DNA from: an uncultured Clostridia bacterium
Lineage (GTDB): Bacteria > Bacillota > Clostridia > Christensenellales > UBA1242
Reading direction: 5' to 3'
Assembly: GCA_944376825.1 (NCBI GenBank)
Contig: CALWDY010000024.1
Coordinates: forward strand, 1-49,292
DNA: 49,292 nt
The notes under the pieces were generated by a model, which saw only the letters and a list, made by a program, of their open reading frames with translations, ran no database searches and was not told the origin of the DNA. Every line of letters begins with the position of its first letter. Within the stretch, counting starts at the first letter, position 1. Below are positions 25,509 to 32,627 of this stretch, piece by piece. The position numbers were made by a program, and so were the translations under genes.

Positions 25509-26110
25509 CTGAATTAAAAAACAAAATTATAGAAAATGTTAATAGTTATTTTGACAAAAATGGAATCATCGCAGGCGCAGTTGTAAATATTACAAAAAAT
25601 GTTGATGAAGCAATACAAAAAATTGGAATACAAACAAAAGACACTTTAAATAAAACAAAACAAGAACTTTTAGAACTTTACAATGAAACCTCAAAAGATA
25701 TAGCAGATGTTGCTCTTTGTTTTCAAAACGAACTCATGACTTTTATTCAAAATTTAAAAGACAACACTTTTAGCGATATGGTAGCATTAGAAGAAAGAAT
25801 TGATAATCTTATGGAACAAATCGAAAACGGTAACATTGCCGATGAAATAAAAAAAGAATTACAAAAACAACTTGATACAATAAAAACAGAATACAATAAA
25901 AGAGTTGAAGAGTTTAATAATTTTGTTGAAGAAAAAATAGATGAATTAAAAGAAAAAAGCAAAGCAATATATAATCAAGCACGCAAACAACTACAACAGC
26001 ATAAACAGAATTGTAAGGATTTAATAGACCAGCATAAAGAATATTTTAAAAACCATAAAGAAGCAGTTCAAGATGCAATCAATGCATATAGAGAAAGTTT
26101 AACAGCATAA
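25487..26110 (+). CDS. C-terminal part of the RsgI-like protein, or separate coiled-coil protein
   Basis: This 207-residue frame opens with GTG inside the end of the preceding gene and has no ribosome site of its own. From ILTELKNKIIENVNSYFDKNGI it continues what the RsgI-like domain should contain. The rest (about 60-205) is a long charged helical region (DEIKKELQKQLDTIKTEYNK, then VEEKIDELKEKSKAIYNQ). I read it as the shifted 3' half of a single gene, broken by a one-base loss or a sequencing error, but a separate protein cannot be excluded. Confidence 0.55.
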   Translation: MQNSRILTELKNKIIENVNSYFDKNGIIAGAVVNITKNVDEAIQKIGIQTKDTLNKTKQELLELYNETSKDIADVALCFQNELMTFIQNLKDNTFSDMVALEERIDNLMEQIENGNIADEIKKELQKQLDTIKTEYNKRVEEFNNFVEEKIDELKEKSKAIYNQARKQLQQHKQNCKDLIDQHKEYFKNHKEAVQDAINAYRESLTA

Positions 26111-26119
26111 ATAGATTGT

Positions 26120-26148
26120 AAAAAATGCACCAAAATGGTGCATTTTTT
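26120..26148. terminator. bidirectional terminator
   Basis: AAAAAATGCACCA and TGGTGCATTTTTT form a perfect stem around AAA. It serves the forward gene and the reverse two-gene unit. Confidence 0.85.
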
Positions 26149-26326
26149 ATAATGTTATAATTTTATTTTCTCGTTTTTTAAAAACCATTATAGCTCCAAA
26201 ATTAGGTGTAGATAAAACACTGATAAGTTCAAATCCTTCTTTATCCATTAAATTTGCTTTTTCTTCTATCTTTTTTGCCCTAATTTCAATATTAGCTGTA
26301 CGTTTTATAATCTCTGTTTTATACAT
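26147..26326 (-). CDS. small DUF4177-like protein
   Basis: This 59-residue protein has the motif DKEGFELISVLSTPNFGAIMVFKK, close to the DUF4177 pattern (a strand-helix-strand in which Gly-Trp/Phe-Glu-Leu-hydrophobic precedes a final hydrophobic strand and FKR/K). Its ATG shares a base with the stop of the upstream 41-residue gene (TAATG), so the two are translated together. Function unknown. Confidence 0.65.
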   Translation of the reverse strand: MYKTEIIKRTANIEIRAKKIEEKANLMDKEGFELISVLSTPNFGAIMVFKKRENKIITL

Positions 26327-26451
26327 TATTGTTCCTTGTCTTTATTTTTCCAATTTATTTTATTTTTTACACTAGGATGAAAAATTATAACAAAAGGTAA
26401 AAATACCAGCATGCTTATAAGCAAAATTGAAAAAATCATACCCAATGACAT
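26326..26451 (-). CDS. small single-pass membrane protein
   Basis: This is a 41-residue frame with an AGGAGG site 5 bases before the ATG. Residues 2-24 form one membrane helix (SLGMIFSILLISMLVFLPFVI) and the tail is Lys/Asn rich. It is coupled by TAATG to a DUF4177-like gene. No family is recognised. Confidence 0.6.
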   Translation of the reverse strand: MSLGMIFSILLISMLVFLPFVIIFHPSVKNKINWKNKDKEQ

Positions 26452-26552
26452 AAAAACCTCCTAAAAACCTAAATATAATTATAAATATGATACATTATAA
26501 GCAAAAGTTTGTCAATATGACAAAAAATAAATTTACAAATTGATAAAAAACA

Positions 26553-26581
26553 TTGACACAAAATTAGTAATATGCTACTAT
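26553..26581 (+). promoter_or_regulatory. promoter upstream of tRNA-Ser
   Basis: TTGACA (26553-26558) and TACTAT (26576-26581) with a 17-base spacer. It would transcribe the truncated tRNA-Ser copy and then the full tRNA-Ser. Confidence 0.65.
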
Positions 26582-26664
26582 TTTTATGGTGTTATGAAAG
26601 TGTATTCTTTTGTAATAAAGCACAATAATTCATGTTTTGTGTAAAATGTACCAACTAAAAAACG

Positions 26665-26691
26665 TGGAGAAGTACCCAAGAGGTCGAAGGG
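26665..26691 (+). repeat. truncated 5' copy of tRNA-Ser
   Basis: These 27 bases are identical to 26828-26854, the base before plus the acceptor strand and D arm of tRNA-Ser. What follows (a TTTATGCAA/TTTGCATAAA hairpin and then unrelated sequence) is not a tRNA. The stretch 26692-26827 contains no gene. Confidence 0.75.
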
Positions 26692-26828
26692 TTTATGCAA
26701 AAGTATTTGCATAAAGGCTTTGGCTAAAAATTTGCCACTGGCAACTTTTCTTAATGCGTCGCTCCCACCGCTAAGGTAGCAAGTTCGCCCCATAAAAGAA
26801 AAGTAAAAAAACAACTTAATATTTACAT

Positions 26829-26919
26829 GGAGAAGTACCCAAGAGGTCGAAGGGGCTCCCCTGCTAAGGGAGTAGGCTTGTAAAAGGGCGCGAGGGTTCA
26901 AATCCCTCCTTCTCCGCCA
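26829..26919 (+). tRNA. tRNA-Ser (anticodon GCU)
   Basis: This is a 91-base class II tRNA. The acceptor GGAGAAG pairs with CTTCTCC, the anticodon arm is CTCCC-CTGCTAA-GGGAG, a long variable arm follows, and discriminator G with encoded CCA ends it (26917-26919). Confidence 0.95.
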
Positions 26920-26925
26920 AGCAAC

Positions 26926-26988
26926 ATCGCGTTTGAACACCGAAGGAATTTATATATTCACTAACGGTGTTGCAGGCGCGATTTTTTT
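26926..26988 (+). terminator. terminator of tRNA-Ser
   Basis: A two-step hairpin, ATCGCG/CGCGAT outside and AACACCG/CGGTGTT inside, ends in seven T residues. Confidence 0.75.
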
Positions 26989-27005
26989 AAAACTATGAGG
27001 TTTAT

Positions 27006-28133
27006 ATGACAGAATCAGAAAGAATATGTAATGAAATTGGTTCAAAATTTTTCTGCAAAGATTTCGTTTATGAAAATTTGAAGTATTTTAATGAAAGCAA
27101 TAATAAAGTTGAATTGTGTGATGGTTTATTTGAATATGCAGGAACTTATGTTGTGTTACAAATAAAAGAGCGAAATAAAACAAAACAAATAAATGATGAT
27201 AATATGTGGTTAGAAGATGTTGTATACAAAACTGCAGTTTCACAAATCGAGGAAACAATTAAAGGTATACGAAACAATACTATAAGTGTTAACGATTTAT
27301 ATCACCAACCAGTAGAATTAAAGAAAGACTACTTAATATATGCTGTAATTATTTTTGATAATCAAAATATAAAACAATACAAAAAAGTTATAGAATGTAA
27401 TGATTATAAAATTAATGTTTTTTCAATTGATGATTATAAAATTATGATGGAAACCATAATTCATCCATATGATATATTAGGGTATCTTAAACAAAGATTA
27501 CAAATGGGTGTGCCTACTTATTTTATTGGCGAAGGAAATTCCTCTACAATTATTTCTAAAATTTCAACAGAAAAAGATTTTGCAGATAGTTTTTCAAAAT
27601 TTCTTTATAATGAAAATAACACAAGAGAGGCCGCATTAAGTCTTTGGGCATTAATGGATAAGTATAAAACCAATCTAATAAAAAATGTTCCCAATTACAA
27701 AGAAATATTGCAAATTTTGCAATTAATAAAACCAGAATGCGCTTCTGGCTTTATGGAAAGATTTTGGTATGCTTGGGAACAATCCTGCAAAAACAAATTT
27801 GACTTATCAAAAAATTTAAAACTAACAACTGATAAAAATGAAAACATTGGCATTACTTTTTTTTCAGTAGGCACAAAGCCTTTTGATAATTTAAAATATT
27901 ATGAAATATTGTGCGACGCAAAACAACTACAGCATAAACTAGATGTTGTTTTAATTATTGCATTCATAGGAGCATTAGACAATACTTGTCAAATCGATTG
28001 GATATATTTTAAAAGAGACTATACCGAAGATGCTAATGCTCTTGATTTCTATAATAAAATAAATATGTTTAATGGAATCCAACGAGAAACATATGAATAT
28101 TTAGCGAAAAATTTAATATCGTCACTTAAATAA
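27006..28133 (+). CDS. hypothetical protein, possible PD-(D/E)XK nuclease
   Basis: This is a 375-residue soluble protein just after tRNA-Ser. Residues about 35-60 read VELCDGLFEYAGTYVVLQIKER: an acidic residue, a strand, and then Gln-x-Lys on the next strand, which is the core pattern of restriction-like nucleases. There is no membrane segment. The remainder (about 190-375) is mixed helix and strand and not recognised. Its place at the edge of a mobile element would suit a defence or element-maintenance gene. The nuclease call is an inference from one motif. Confidence 0.65.
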   Translation: MTESERICNEIGSKFFCKDFVYENLKYFNESNNKVELCDGLFEYAGTYVVLQIKERNKTKQINDDNMWLEDVVYKTAVSQIEETIKGIRNNTISVNDLYHQPVELKKDYLIYAVIIFDNQNIKQYKKVIECNDYKINVFSIDDYKIMMETIIHPYDILGYLKQRLQMGVPTYFIGEGNSSTIISKISTEKDFADSFSKFLYNENNTREAALSLWALMDKYKTNLIKNVPNYKEILQILQLIKPECASGFMERFWYAWEQSCKNKFDLSKNLKLTTDKNENIGITFFSVGTKPFDNLKYYEILCDAKQLQHKLDVVLIIAFIGALDNTCQIDWIYFKRDYTEDANALDFYNKINMFNGIQRETYEYLAKNLISSLK

Positions 28134-28171
28134 CTGCTCCTTATATATCTTTGCCATTCGTTGTGTCTTTT

Positions 28172-28369
28172 GTAGCAGAGTTTTCGTAGGAGTCAACGGA
28201 ATAAAATATTGCTTAAAATATAAACTTAAAATAATTTTTCAAAGACTAGGTTTCTTCAACCTGGTCTTTTTTTATTTCTTCTTAACTACTTGAATGCAAT
28301 TTTTTATTCTTTGTCGTTGACTCCTACATACTTATTACAAGAGAAATGTTAAAACCCAAATTCTGCTAC
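28172..28369. repeat. nested inverted repeats around a terminator
   Basis: The outer arms GTAGCAGA (28172-28179) and TCTGCTAC (28362-28369) enclose 13-base perfect arms GTAGGAGTCAACG (28186-28198) and CGTTGACTCCTAC (28315-28327). Within them is a terminator hairpin AAGACTAGGTT/AACCTGGTCTT (28242-28268) with a T run. The region 28134-28412 has no gene. Confidence 0.75.
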
Positions 28370-28412
28370 TTTTCCCCTGCCGAAAGGCAAATCTATATAA
28401 GGAGGTTTTAAT

Positions 28413-28667
28413 ATGAATACAAAAGAAGAAATCAAAAATTATTACTTAAAAGAGTTTTCTTTATTTGATGGTGAATTTAATATTACATTTAACATTTTAG
28501 ATATAAATGTTGAAAAAATGATTATCACTGTTGCTGTTACAAAAGCTGGAAAGATATTTGTAACTGAATACGACTTAAAATTAGATAAAGAAAATAATTT
28601 GTATTTTCAATATGGTGTTGAGTATACAAAAGTAAATGTAGAAGATTTTGAAAAAATTGAAGATTAA
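28413..28667 (+). CDS. small hypothetical protein of plasmid-like module
   Basis: This 84-residue protein has an AAGGAGG site. It looks like a small alpha-beta fold: an N-terminal helix (KEEIKNYYLKEFSLFDG), then alternating strands (MIITVAVTKAGKIFVTEYDLKL). It is first in a run of six forward genes (28413-32262) that includes PcfK- and PcfJ-like proteins. No family is recognised. Confidence 0.65.
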   Translation: MNTKEEIKNYYLKEFSLFDGEFNITFNILDINVEKMIITVAVTKAGKIFVTEYDLKLDKENNLYFQYGVEYTKVNVEDFEKIED

Positions 28668-28682
28668 AAGGAAGAAAAAAAT

Positions 28683-29612
28683 ATGGATATTAAAGAATTT
28701 TTAGAAAACAAAAGTATTAGAGAAACAATAATTAAGAAACAAGCTTATAGTTTTGAAACTAAACTATTTAAAGTTAATTTTGACAGATTTGACTATGTAT
28801 ATGTTATTGATTATGTTGAAAACAAAAAACCAAGAAGATGCGATAAAGCAGAGTTTGGTGGAATTATTGACACTGAAACAAACAAATTATATTTTGTAAA
28901 TTACTATTTAAGAAACTATTGTGAAGATATTAAAAGCATAAGCGAAGAAGAAATAAACAATCAATACAATGAAATGTTAAAAGTTGCTTATGAAAACTTT
29001 GCAGATACAGTTGCAGATGACCAAATCCCAACCGAAAACGAAATTGCAAGTGCTAAAAGTGATGCTGAAAGTGATTATTATTACAAACGACAAAGAGATA
29101 AATCTTTAAGTTATGGAATATCTAAAAGTAGAGATATTAGCGAACTTATAAAATTTGTAGAAAATCCAAAGCAAACTGTTAAAGATTATGTTGAAATGTT
29201 AGAGGCAAAAGATAAAACCCTAACAAATGCAATCAAATACAAGAAAATGATGCAAAGATTGGAAAATGAGTTTATAGAACAAATTAAAACTTCGCCAGAA
29301 TACAAAAATTTAAGATTAGCAAAACAAATAAATTATTCAATTCCTAACGATGCAAAAACTGTAAATATATTTTATAGATTAAGTAATGGAGAAATACTTG
29401 AAGGCAAAATTGTAACAACTGCTTTTGATTATAAACCTTATCACACTGGCGAAAATATGCACTTTTGTAGTTATAGCTTAAATAAAGATGCAAGAGATAG
29501 AATTAAATACATAGATGGTTATAACCGCAGTGATATTTACATAAACAATATAGAAAAACTAACTTATAAAGGAAAAACATTATATCAAAAGGAAGATAAA
29601 AAATGCTCATAA
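28683..29612 (+). CDS. hypothetical protein of plasmid-like module
   Basis: This is a 309-residue soluble, charged protein. The first 80 residues are strand rich, and residues 80-210 appear helical (EEEINNQYNEMLKVAYENFADTVADDQ). It begins 15 bases after the previous gene and overlaps the next by 10, so it is co-translated with them. I do not recognise a family. Confidence 0.65.
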   Translation: MDIKEFLENKSIRETIIKKQAYSFETKLFKVNFDRFDYVYVIDYVENKKPRRCDKAEFGGIIDTETNKLYFVNYYLRNYCEDIKSISEEEINNQYNEMLKVAYENFADTVADDQIPTENEIASAKSDAESDYYYKRQRDKSLSYGISKSRDISELIKFVENPKQTVKDYVEMLEAKDKTLTNAIKYKKMMQRLENEFIEQIKTSPEYKNLRLAKQINYSIPNDAKTVNIFYRLSNGEILEGKIVTTAFDYKPYHTGENMHFCSYSLNKDARDRIKYIDGYNRSDIYINNIEKLTYKGKTLYQKEDKKCS

Positions 29613-29881
29613 AAGACAATAAATACGGATATAAAGTTTGTTATCAAAGAGATAATGAAAAGATACAAAGATATATAGTTACTAATTCATACAATTTAGC
29701 AAAATGGGAAATTGAGAGATACGAAAAATCTCCACCCAGCGACAAACATAACAACATTTTAAATAATGTAAAATGGTATATATTACCTGTAAAAAACTAT
29801 TTTGAATATTCAATACTTTGGAGAGGTTGTTCTTTTAGGGATTACCTCTCTGATTTTATTAAAAGGAGTAAATGCAAATGA
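29603..29881 (+). CDS. hypothetical protein of plasmid-like module
   Basis: This 92-residue protein overlaps the end of the 309-residue gene by 10 bases and the PcfK-like gene by 4. The motif YGYKVCYQRDNEKIQRYIVTNSYNLAKWEIERYE suggests a small strand-helix fold. Similar short proteins often precede PcfK in plasmids, but I cannot name a family. Confidence 0.6.
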   Translation: MLIKDNKYGYKVCYQRDNEKIQRYIVTNSYNLAKWEIERYEKSPPSDKHNNILNNVKWYILPVKNYFEYSILWRGCSFRDYLSDFIKRSKCK

Positions 29882-30525
29882 TTAAATTAAATATAAAAGC
29901 GAATGGTATTGAACAAGAAAAATTAAAAGAATATTTAGAAAACAATGCGAGTGAAATGCTTGCAGAAAAAATCAATAATGGCGTGCGAGTTGTAAAAGAT
30001 AACAAAACCTTTATCAATAAAAAAGATTTAAAAGGCTTTTGGAAATATGCAACTGATGAGGCAAAAAAGATTGCTGAAAAAGGTGCAAGAGGGACTTTTG
30101 TTGACGACAATACTGTTTATGGTTGGTTAATACATTATTTTGAAGAAGATGAAATTGAAGGTACTTTATACAACGAAGATGGAACAGAATATAAACCAGC
30201 AGTAAAAACACCTGTAAAGACCGAAAATAAGGCAAAATTACCACCTAAAAATGAAAGCAAACAAACAACATTGTTTGACTTATTTACAAGCAATAATGAC
30301 CAAGAAAACAACGAAATAGAAACTGAAAGCATTGAAGATACCAAAGAAGAAATTACACAAGAAGAAATGCTTGAAGTTTTAAAAAATGAAACAAAAGAAG
30401 ATACACGCCAAATAGATTATGAAACTGGCGAAATTATAGAAACAAATGAAGAAATTAAAACCTTTGATATTGAAGTAGCAAAAATGCTTTATTCAATGTT
30501 AGATGGCAAATTAACAATGAAATAA
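29878..30525 (+). CDS. PcfK-like protein
   Basis: This is a 215-residue protein. The N-terminal 100 residues follow the PcfK pattern: MIKLNIKANGIEQEKLKEYL, ASEMLAEKINNG, then DDNTVYGWLIHYFEEDEIEGTLYNEDG. The C-terminal half is Glu/Thr rich and disordered. PcfK is known from conjugative plasmid pCF10, function unclear. GGAG at 29865-29868 fits ATG 29878 better than ATG 29872. The PcfJ-like gene follows after 10 bases, as in known plasmids. Confidence 0.8.
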   Translation: MIKLNIKANGIEQEKLKEYLENNASEMLAEKINNGVRVVKDNKTFINKKDLKGFWKYATDEAKKIAEKGARGTFVDDNTVYGWLIHYFEEDEIEGTLYNEDGTEYKPAVKTPVKTENKAKLPPKNESKQTTLFDLFTSNNDQENNEIETESIEDTKEEITQEEMLEVLKNETKEDTRQIDYETGEIIETNEEIKTFDIEVAKMLYSMLDGKLTMK

Positions 30526-30535
30526 GGGGTTACAA

Positions 30536-31855
30536 ATGATTAAAGATACTTTTAAACCTATACCAAAATATATGTTAAAGATTATAAAAGAAACTGATTT
30601 AAAATTATGTTCAACACAAGACGGACATACAAGATTTTATTCTTACTTAACTAAATTTAAAAAGCAATTAATCCGAGTTACAGTTGCTGTTAGAAACTAT
30701 CGCAAAAAATGGCTTTGTAAACAAGTTGCCTTACACGGTGTTCATAGCAGTAAATGTTACATAAAGGATATGGTATTTTACAATGTTGCAGGATATAAAG
30801 TTGGCTGGTATGAGCAAGGTATTGGTCAATATGGAAAATGGTTTGAATCTCACGAATGGGATTACAGTGATGACAAATACTTTAAAATTCACTGTCCTAT
30901 TATCAATAAAGAGTTTATAAACAAATTTCCAGAGTATAAATACTCGGCTATTGAATTATATGAAGGAAACGATATTTTTAACTATTTACGACTTTATGAA
31001 AAATATCCACAAGTTGAATACTTAACAAAGGCAGGATTACAATGTTTAGCAACAAGCAAAATGATTTTAAATCAATGCAAAAAAGATAAAAACTTTTGCA
31101 AGTGGATATTCAAAAACAAAAACGAAATAAAAGGTTATTATTACACAGCTTCAATAATTAAAGCTTACAAACAAAATAAACCAATAGCAATTATTGATAG
31201 ATATGAAAAATTAAAGAAAGAATTAGAACAAAACACAAACTATTATGCAGAAACAAAAAGCATAATTAAAAAAGAAGAAGTTTATAAATGTTTAGATTAT
31301 ATGGCAAAACAAAATATAAAATTTGATACTTATAACGACTATATTAAAGCTTGCTTATACTTAAAACTTGATATGAGTTTAGATAAAAACAAATACCCAC
31401 ACAACTTTAAATTCTGGCACGACACAAGAATGGACGAATATAACACAGCGAAAATAATGGCTGATAAAAAAGAACGAGAAGAACTTTATAAAAAGTTTGG
31501 TGTAATTGCTTGTAAATATCAACAAATGCAGAGAAATTTAAACGATGCGTATTGTGTTATTATTGCTCAAAGTCCGGCAGATTTAATAAACGAAGGCAAT
31601 ATTTTACATCACTGCGTTGGTAAAATGGGTTACGACCAAAAGTTTATAAGAGAAGAAAGTTTAATATTCTTTGTTAGAAATAAAAGCAATCCACAAATAC
31701 CATTTGTTACTGTGGAATATTCACTTAAAACAAACAAAATACTTCAATGTTATGCCGAGCATAATACAAAACCACAACAAGAAGTGCAAGAATTTATAAA
31801 TAAAAAATGGCTACCATACGCTAAAAGAAAATTAAAAGCTGTGGTAGTTGCTTAA
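30536..31855 (+). CDS. PcfJ-like protein
   Basis: This is a 439-residue protein with the PcfJ domain at the C-terminus (about 330-435): NEGNILHHCVGKMGYDQKFIREES, IFFVRNKSNPQIPFVTVEYS and QCYAEHNTKPQQEV. The conserved HHCVG and the final charged strands are typical. PcfJ proteins occur with PcfK in conjugative plasmids and integrative elements; the activity is unknown. No relaxase, coupling protein or type IV secretion gene is seen nearby. Confidence 0.85.
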   Translation: MIKDTFKPIPKYMLKIIKETDLKLCSTQDGHTRFYSYLTKFKKQLIRVTVAVRNYRKKWLCKQVALHGVHSSKCYIKDMVFYNVAGYKVGWYEQGIGQYGKWFESHEWDYSDDKYFKIHCPIINKEFINKFPEYKYSAIELYEGNDIFNYLRLYEKYPQVEYLTKAGLQCLATSKMILNQCKKDKNFCKWIFKNKNEIKGYYYTASIIKAYKQNKPIAIIDRYEKLKKELEQNTNYYAETKSIIKKEEVYKCLDYMAKQNIKFDTYNDYIKACLYLKLDMSLDKNKYPHNFKFWHDTRMDEYNTAKIMADKKEREELYKKFGVIACKYQQMQRNLNDAYCVIIAQSPADLINEGNILHHCVGKMGYDQKFIREESLIFFVRNKSNPQIPFVTVEYSLKTNKILQCYAEHNTKPQQEVQEFINKKWLPYAKRKLKAVVVA

Positions 31856-31869
31856 AAGGAGAAAAAATA

Positions 31870-32262
31870 ATGAATTATTATAAAAAATTTGAGGGTGAAA
31901 ACAGCGTTTGCACAGACAAATTTTGCAACCTAACAACCCGTCAGGGTTATTTTAGAATTACAGGTTATAGCGAAGAATTAAAATCTTGCTTCATTTTAGA
32001 TTCAAATGGAATGTTTGAAAAGTTATGGCAATTTAGTGCCTATTTAGTGCAAAAAGGTATTAAAGTTATTGAAGTTAGCAAAGAAGAAGCTATGATTGAT
32101 ATAAACATAGAAAAAGTTGCACAAGATAACGAACATATTATTTTAAGAGCAACTGCTGACGGAACGCCTGAATATATAGAAAAAAATGTAAATGGCATTA
32201 CTTATAAAGCAATAAAAGTTGCAGATAAAATTTATATACCAGATAATACACAAATTATTTAA
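31870..32262 (+). CDS. hypothetical protein of plasmid-like module
   Basis: This is a 130-residue soluble protein with an AAGGAG site, 14 bases after the PcfJ-like gene. The first 50 residues have two Cys (SVCTDKFCNLTTRQGYFRI); the rest is strand rich (NEHIILRATADGTPEYI). It is last in the forward unit and is followed by a strong terminator. No family is recognised. Confidence 0.6.
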   Translation: MNYYKKFEGENSVCTDKFCNLTTRQGYFRITGYSEELKSCFILDSNGMFEKLWQFSAYLVQKGIKVIEVSKEEAMIDINIEKVAQDNEHIILRATADGTPEYIEKNVNGITYKAIKVADKIYIPDNTQII

Positions 32263-32263
32263 C

Positions 32264-32299
32264 AAAAATAGCCGGGAGTAAAAACTCTCGGCTATTTTT
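32264..32299. terminator. bidirectional terminator
   Basis: AAAAATAGCCG-g-GAGT pairs with ACTC-t-CGGCTATTTTT over 15 base pairs around AAAA, between convergent genes. Confidence 0.85.
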
Positions 32300-32306
32300 A
32301 TGCTAT

Positions 32307-32546
32307 TTATTCATCATCATTTGGTAAATACCACCCATGTTCACGCCTTGGTGGATATTTATAATCTTGTTGATTACTGGTGGTCTTTTTGCTTATTTCT
32401 TCATCAAATTGAAATAAAAGATTTTGTAACTCACAAGCTAAATTAAAATCATTCCCAGCAGAGCAATAAGCTTGTCTTACTTTTTCTCTTTCAATTTCAA
32501 GTTCTTCAATAGTTGAGTTTTTAAACCACGAATTACTATAATTCAT
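32307..32546 (-). CDS. small hypothetical protein
   Basis: This is a 79-residue protein from ATG 32546, where GAGGTG is well placed; an upstream start would add 12 residues. It is charged and helical (STIEELEIEREKVRQAYCSAGNDFNLACELQNLLFQF), ending in PPRREHGWYLPNDDE. The family is unknown. In the 80 bases before it another reverse frame ends (DKKYCEIEEV, stop at 32551) without a visible start. Confidence 0.6.
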   Translation of the reverse strand: MNYSNSWFKNSTIEELEIEREKVRQAYCSAGNDFNLACELQNLLFQFDEEISKKTTSNQQDYKYPPRREHGWYLPNDDE

Positions 32547-32627
32547 ATTACACCTCTTCAATTTCACAGTATTTTTTATCAAAATTGATTTTCTTTTTAA
32601 ACTTATCTTTTATATATTCATAATCTA

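Noticed and set aside
26584..26940. Reverse frame of 118 residues beginning MFKRDVAWRRRRDLNPR
   Set aside because: It is the antisense of tRNA-Ser and its partial copy. The RRRRDLNPR string is a well-known artefact of translating tRNA genes.
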